Source: Prasinococcaceae sp. CCMP 1430 (Eukaryota > Prasinodermophyta > Palmophyllophyceae > Prasinococcales > Prasinococcaceae). Taken from it: 28,688 nucleotides of DNA. Positions 24,788-28,688 of the stretch are shown one piece after another; position 1 is the first letter of the stretch, and each line of letters starts with the position of its first letter. The position numbers were made by a program, and so were the translations under genes. The DNA lies in assembly GCA_013416795.1 (NCBI GenBank), contig RQSC01000020.1, positions 232,714-261,401 of the forward strand, read 5' to 3'. The notes under the pieces are model-generated. The model saw nothing but the letters and a program-made list of their open reading frames with translations, did no database searches and had not been told where the DNA came from.

Positions 24788-26782
24788 ATGTCGGAAAGCG
24801 ACGATGACGTGGGGCCCATGCCCCCGCCGCCGCCAGGCGACGACAGTGATGACGATGTCGGACCCGCGCCGGCGGCGGCTGGTGGTGAAGGCGACGACGG
24901 GCCGTCGCCTGCAGCGCACACGGCGAAGAAGCGCAAGCGGCGCGCGCTGGAGGGCGAGGCGGCGTACGTGTCGGCGCTGCCAAGCGCCGACATGTACGAG
25001 AAGTCATACATGCACCGCGATACCGTGCTGCACGTCGCGGCCGCCCGCAACGACTTCTTCATCACGGCGTCCGCGGACGGCCACCTCAAGTTCTGGAAGA
25101 AGACGGCGGGCGGCGTCGATTTCGTGAAGCACTTCCGCGCGCACGCGGGCGCCGTCGAGGCCCTGGCGGTCAGCTCCGACGGTACGCTCGCAGCGACGCT
25201 TTCAGATGACGCGACTGTCAAAGTCTTCGACGTGGCAGCGTTCGACATGACGGTCATGCTGCGCCTCGGCTTCAACGGCTCTGCCGCCGTGTGGTGCCAC
25301 CGCTCGAGTGACGGCACAGCCGCACGGCTCGCCGTGGCTGAGAGCGGCACGCCGCGGGTATGCATCTACGAGCCACATACGACCACGGCGGGCTCGGGTG
25401 GAACGGGCGTCGCGGTGCCGCTGCGCGAGTTTGGCTCGCTGCATACCGCGCCCGTGTGCGTCATGCAATTTCACGAGCGCGCAGGCTGCGTCGTGTCGGG
25501 CGACTCGCGCGGCGTCATCGAGTACTGGTCGCCCGACGACGGGAGGTTACCTCCGCCGCCAGCCGTGCGCTTCTCATTCAAGGCCGAGACCGATCTGTAT
25601 GCGCTGGCCAAGGCCAGGCAGGCAGTGCGCTCGCTGGAGCTCAGTCGCGACGGCGAGCAGTTCGCGGTGGTCAGCGCCGATCGGAAGGTGCGCGTCTTCT
25701 GGTTCGCCTCGGGCAAGCTGCGCCGCTGCTACGACGAGGGCGAGGCAGCCATGGCCGAGACGCAGCGCAGTGGCAGCGACAGCTACCAGCTTGACCCGAT
25801 CGACTTCGGCCAGCGCCTGGCGCGCGAGCGCGAGCTCGGGCTGCACTGGGACGCCACCGCCCCCGGCAAGGATGCAAACACGCAGCCGCAGTTCCCGAAC
25901 GCTGTCTTCGACGAGAGTGGCAACTTCCTGCTGTATCCAACCCTGCTGGGCATCAAGGTGCTCAACCTAGTGACGAATCGCCTGGCGACGGTGCTTGGGC
26001 GAGTCGAAAACACCGAGCGCTTCGTGCGTCTCGCGCTGTGGCAGGGGACGGTCAAGCGCGACCGCAAGAACAGGATAGCGGGTGGCGATGGCGCTGACGG
26101 CGGCCGCGCAGTGGGCGGCGGCAAGTACATGCAGGACCCGACACTTCTCACCTCGGCGTTTAAACGGCAGCGCTTCTATCTGTTCACCCGCAGGGAGCCG
26201 TCGGAGGAGGGCGAGGGTGACGGCGCGGGGCGAGATGTCTTCAATGAACGCCCTGCGGTGCACGAGCTCGAGGCGGCGGCGTCCGCCGCAGCGGGGGCAG
26301 CCACCCGCGGAGCAAGCAGCGTGACGCTGTGCACGTCGGAGGGTGACATCAAGATCAAGCTCTTCTCCGAGGAGGTCCCGAAGACGATCGAAAACTTCGT
26401 AACCCACTGCCGCAACGGGTACTATGACAATCTGCTCTTCCACCGCGTGATTAAGGGCTTCATGATCCAGACGGGCGACCCACTCGGCAACGGCACGGGA
26501 GGGGAGTCTATCTGGGGTGACAACTTCGAGGACGAGTTCCGCCGCGACCTGCGGCACGACCGCGCGGGCGTCGTGTCGATGGCAAATGCTGGGCCTAACA
26601 CTAACGGGTCGCAATTCTTCATCACGTGCGTGCCGACGCCGTGGCTTGACAACAAGCACACGGTGTTCGGACGCGTCGAGGACGGCCTCGATGTTGTGAA
26701 GCGCATCGAGAAGGCCTCGACCGACGAGAAAACCGAGCGGCCGCTCGAGGACATAAAGATCCTCAACACGGTCGTAGAATAG
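24788..26782 (+). CDS. PPWD1: Peptidylprolyl isomerase with WD40 domain (PPWD1), spliceosomal cyclophilin
   Basis: A single exon of 664 residues. The ATG at 24788 gives [14 protein letters not shown], an acidic Pro-rich leader ending in a KKRKRR nuclear signal. Next comes the PPWD1 signature [19 protein letters not shown] and WD repeats over about residues 75-430 ([24 protein letters not shown], then [14 protein letters not shown] and others). The cyclophilin domain spans about 515-660. It has [15 protein letters not shown] (active-site Arg, Phe and Gln), the NGSQFFIT segment, and [10 protein letters not shown] with the cyclosporin-contact tryptophan, so cis-trans prolyl isomerase activity and cyclosporin binding are expected. 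PPWD1 associates with the activated and C-complex spliceosome. Length matches the human protein (646 residues). Nothing is missing and no introns are needed. Confidence 0.96.
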   Translation: MSESDDDVGPMPPPPPGDDSDDDVGPAPAAAGGEGDDGPSPAAHTAKKRKRRALEGEAAYVSALPSADMYEKSYMHRDTVLHVAAARNDFFITASADGHLKFWKKTAGGVDFVKHFRAHAGAVEALAVSSDGTLAATLSDDATVKVFDVAAFDMTVMLRLGFNGSAAVWCHRSSDGTAARLAVAESGTPRVCIYEPHTTTAGSGGTGVAVPLREFGSLHTAPVCVMQFHERAGCVVSGDSRGVIEYWSPDDGRLPPPPAVRFSFKAETDLYALAKARQAVRSLELSRDGEQFAVVSADRKVRVFWFASGKLRRCYDEGEAAMAETQRSGSDSYQLDPIDFGQRLARERELGLHWDATAPGKDANTQPQFPNAVFDESGNFLLYPTLLGIKVLNLVTNRLATVLGRVENTERFVRLALWQGTVKRDRKNRIAGGDGADGGRAVGGGKYMQDPTLLTSAFKRQRFYLFTRREPSEEGEGDGAGRDVFNERPAVHELEAAASAAAGAATRGASSVTLCTSEGDIKIKLFSEEVPKTIENFVTHCRNGYYDNLLFHRVIKGFMIQTGDPLGNGTGGESIWGDNFEDEFRRDLRHDRAGVVSMANAGPNTNGSQFFITCVPTPWLDNKHTVFGRVEDGLDVVKRIEKASTDEKTERPLEDIKILNTVVE

Positions 26783-26926
26783 CGGTCGATTCTTTTAGCG
26801 GCGCGGAGTAATATTCATTCGGGGAGGTGGCGAAGTCGACTCGCGAGGAGCACAGCCGGCGCGAGACACAGATGCGGGGCGTAAAGTACCGAGCTGCGTT
26901 GTTAATAAGGGGTTTGAAGAGCGCGC
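26783..26926. other. Convergent 3' spacer between PPWD1 and eL13
   Basis: This 144-base spacer lies between two convergent genes. It contains AT-rich segments next to each stop codon (TTCTTTTAGCG after PPWD1; TTGTTAATAAGGGG near eL13) suited to 3' end formation. No consensus polyadenylation hexamer was found. Confidence 0.4.
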
Positions 26927-27915
26927 TTACTTGGCAAGCTTCTTCTTCTCCGCCTCCTTTGCCGCCTCCTCCTGTGCCTTCTTGAAGCGCGGGCCCACCT
27001 GGCGCTTGTTCATCATCTCGAGGCGCAGCTTGCCGTACGCGCTCGCCGCCTTGAGCTCGTCGGTCACCGGCGCGAACTCCACCGCGAACTTCTCCTTCGC
27101 GAGCGGCAGGATCTTGCCCTCCAGCTGCTCCGCGGTCGCCACCTCGTTCGCGGTCGCGTCGCCGGCCTTGGGGGCCTTGGCGTTACGCGGGAACAGCACG
27201 AGCTTGCTCATGTAGGTCTTGAGGCGGTTCACGTTCGCCTGCATGGTCTCGAGCGACTTGTTGCGGCGGCGGTGATCCACGGCAATGCCGATGGTCTGCG
27301 CGTACTTGGCGCCGATGCCGGCCTCCTTGAGCTCCTCAAGGGTGAAGCCGCGGCCGAGGCGCACCTTCATGTTGTAGCGCTTGGAGGTGCCGCGCACGGC
27401 CGGGCGGAGGAGGCCCTCCACCGGGCGGGGGAAAACCTTCTCAGCCTTGGCGGCGCGGGCTGCACGTATCGATGAGCGCGTCGCGTCGCGCGCGCGCGTC
27501 AGCGCCATTGCTCGGGGGGGCAAGGTTCCACGGCGCGCACCACAGCACAGCCAAAAGGCGGTCGCGCCGCGCGTTCAGCCGCATCGCCCCCGATCACCGA
27601 CGCGCGCATGCGCGCGCGGGCACGGCTGCCGGCGGGCGCAGCGGCGTCGACGCCGCGCCGCACAGCGGCTCTGCGCTGCGAGTCATCGCGCCGCGCTATT
27701 CCCGGCCCGTCCTGGCGCGGCTTATCGCGCCGCGTCGCCGCATAGCGCACCCGTCTCGCGCGCGCGGCGCGCACACGCGGCAGGAGATGCGGCAGGGGCG
27801 TGCGCACGCGTGTGCCTCCCGCCGCTCGCGCCGCAGCAGGCGCAGACGCACCGTTCCTGCGGCGCGACTTGCGCGCGGCCTGGTTCAGCCAGGTCTTCAC
27901 CATAGGCTGCCAGTC
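26927..27915 (-). CDS. RPL13: 60S ribosomal protein eL13, last two exons
   Basis: Exons 27915-27852 and 27459-26927 (TAA) join across a 392-base intron, 27460-27851, with donor GTGCGT, acceptor GTGCAG and phase 1. The joined reading is DWQPMVKTWLNQAARK followed by SRRRNARAAKAEKVFPRPVEG, exactly the conserved eL13 N-terminal region. Then come KYN-type YNMKVRLGRGFTLEELKEAGI and IGIAVDHRRRNKSLE. The rest is basic and helical, ending in a Lys-rich tail. eL13 is a cytosolic large-subunit protein. The exon beginning at 27915 follows a CAACAG acceptor in phase 0, so a first exon encoding the usual HNN...HF segment is needed. I searched 27916-28688 on the minus strand for codons giving His-Phe in context and did not find it, so that exon lies outside the window or is diverged. 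Confidence 0.93.
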
Positions 27916-28688
27916 CTGTTGTGGTCGCGCGGGGGCGAGGGTCAGCGGCAGCTCGGCCAATGCGAGGGCGCAGCAGCCATGCGCACGCGTGCCCCGGCCG
28001 GCGCCGCGAGGCGCGCTGCGCCGGCGGCCCGTAGCGCGGCGAACACATGCACGCAACCCATATACACACGGCCCGCGCGCCCCATCCCAAGCGCGCGCGC
28101 CGCGCCCGCGCCGCGCCCGCGGCCTTGCGCTCCCATCCCCTCCCCCTTTCCCCACCACCCGCGCATCCCACGCCCCCGGTTGCAGCCCTCTCGCCCCTCC
28201 GGCACCCTCCGCGCGGGGCGCGCGCGGCGCGGCGCCATGGAACATTAACCCTATAAATTTTACCCTAAATACCGTAACCCAAAGCCGAATCGCGCCGCCG
28301 CCGGCCGTCGCGCCTCGCGAGCGCGCGCGCGGCGGGCAGATATTTCCGCGCGGTCCGCCCCATCTGAAATTCGTCACGAATTTTTGGGAAGACGTCCGCG
28401 CGCCTGCATTATGGTGCGACGAATCGCGGGGATCCGCGCGAATCCCCGGCGCTCCGCGCGGCCCCGCGCCACGCGTGCGGACGCGATAAGGACGAGACGA
28501 GCGCGCTTTTCGGGCGCGGCGCATAATTGAGGTTTTACAAGAAGGGTCTGTATGTCACCTGATTTTGGCGCTTTTTGATGAGGATGGCGTTCGGTGTGCG
28601 GTGGGATGGCGCTGGGTGGGGTTTGGGTTGGTGACCTGGCGGGCGCGCAGGCGGCGCCGCGCAGCAGGGGAAGGAGGGGGGGGGGGGG
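27916..28688. other. Upstream/intron region of eL13 to the scaffold end
   Basis: No coding sequence is supported. About 27920-28230 is extremely GC-rich. An AT-rich island at 28239-28282 contains TAACCCTATAAATTTTACCC and GTAACCC. From 28283 to about 28500 the DNA is again GC-rich, with a short AT-rich patch at about 28365-28390. The last part (28520-28620) is nearer to balanced composition, and the sequence ends in a run of thirteen or more G. Confidence 0.5.
28241..28280 (-). promoter_or_regulatory. AT-rich promoter-like island with TTTAGGGT and TTTATAGGGTTA
   Basis: On the minus strand this reads GGGTTACGG, then TATTTAGGGTAAAA, then TTTATAGGGTTAATG. It is upstream of and in the same orientation as eL13, and shares a 13-of-14 match with the element at 15334-15348. 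Telo-box-like sequences near ribosomal protein genes are known in plants. Promoter function here is an inference from composition, position and recurrence. Confidence 0.35.

Noticed and set aside
28047-28245. Candidate first exon of eL13 starting at an ATG near 28245 or 28068
   Set aside because: The encoded residues (MFHGAAPRAP or MGCVHVFAAL) do not resemble the conserved HNN...HF start of eL13.
1-28688. tRNA, rRNA, CRISPR, transposon or prophage
   Set aside because: No T-arm-like GGTTCRANTCC in a tRNA context, no rRNA-like stretch, no regularly spaced repeats, and no transposase or integrase motifs were seen on either strand.

Overview
The window is nuclear DNA from a GC-rich, intron-poor unicellular eukaryote, most likely an alga with a red-lineage-type plastid. 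A haptophyte or a GC-rich stramenopile alga would fit, but the sequence does not decide between them. Three things support this. The gene content is eukaryotic: a Mediator subunit, a BRM-type remodeller, LSm2, RNA polymerase subunit AC19, PPWD1, eL13 and a Sec20 SNARE. The introns are short (about 110 to 390 nt), GT-AG, and have GC-rich donors. One small gene has an N-terminus resembling a plastid transit peptide. There is no prokaryotic operon logic; neighbouring genes are functionally unrelated and transcribed from both strands. The sequence behaves like a draft scaffold: single n characters at 8514, 15739 and 19487 look like contig joins, and the right end runs out in a G homopolymer.

Layout. 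1-3078 (+): a first-exon fragment of an organophosphate/phosphate antiporter runs abruptly into a METTL24-like methyltransferase that carries a long low-complexity insert. 3775-6389 (+): an N-myristoylation-type CaMKK-like kinase fused to a cyclic-nucleotide-binding domain. 6538-8513 (-): one open frame that is half plasma-membrane-type Ca2+-ATPase and half pentatricopeptide (PPR)-like protein. Gap at 8514. 8515-9486 (+): C-terminal part of a Sec20/BNIP1 SNARE ending in an HDEL-like tetrapeptide. 10008-11783 (+): coiled-coil protein of unknown role. 12012-13142 (-): UDP-glucose 4-epimerase, divergent from 13860-14165 (+) AC19/RPC19. 14369-15244 (-): three-exon RF-1/GGQ protein. 15700-15738 (+): signal-peptide-like gene start cut by the second gap. 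15945-16688 (+): four-exon small, probably plastid-targeted protein. 16960-18258 (-): type II membrane protein with a LAP1/LULL1-like lumenal domain. 18674-18927 (-): last exon of LSm2. Gap at 19487. 19505-22429 (+): BRM/STH1-type SNF2 ATPase. 22520-24478 (-): MED17-like Mediator subunit, divergent from 24788-26782 (+) PPWD1. 26927-27915 (-): last two exons of ribosomal protein eL13. 27916-28688: no identified gene.

The genes mostly serve core nuclear and secretory functions (transcription, chromatin, splicing, translation, ER traffic) and do not form a cluster. The most biologically interesting items are the lipid-anchored kinase with its own cyclic-nucleotide sensor, the methyltransferase whose fold is split by about 400 disordered residues, the Sec20 with a large acidic lumenal tail, the LAP1-like protein, and the small four-exon protein I cannot name. 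Two open-frame chimeras (near 217-252 and near 7711) sit on GC-rich short repeats and may be assembly joins rather than real fusions. No self-contained new system such as a defence island, biosynthetic cluster or mobile element is visible.
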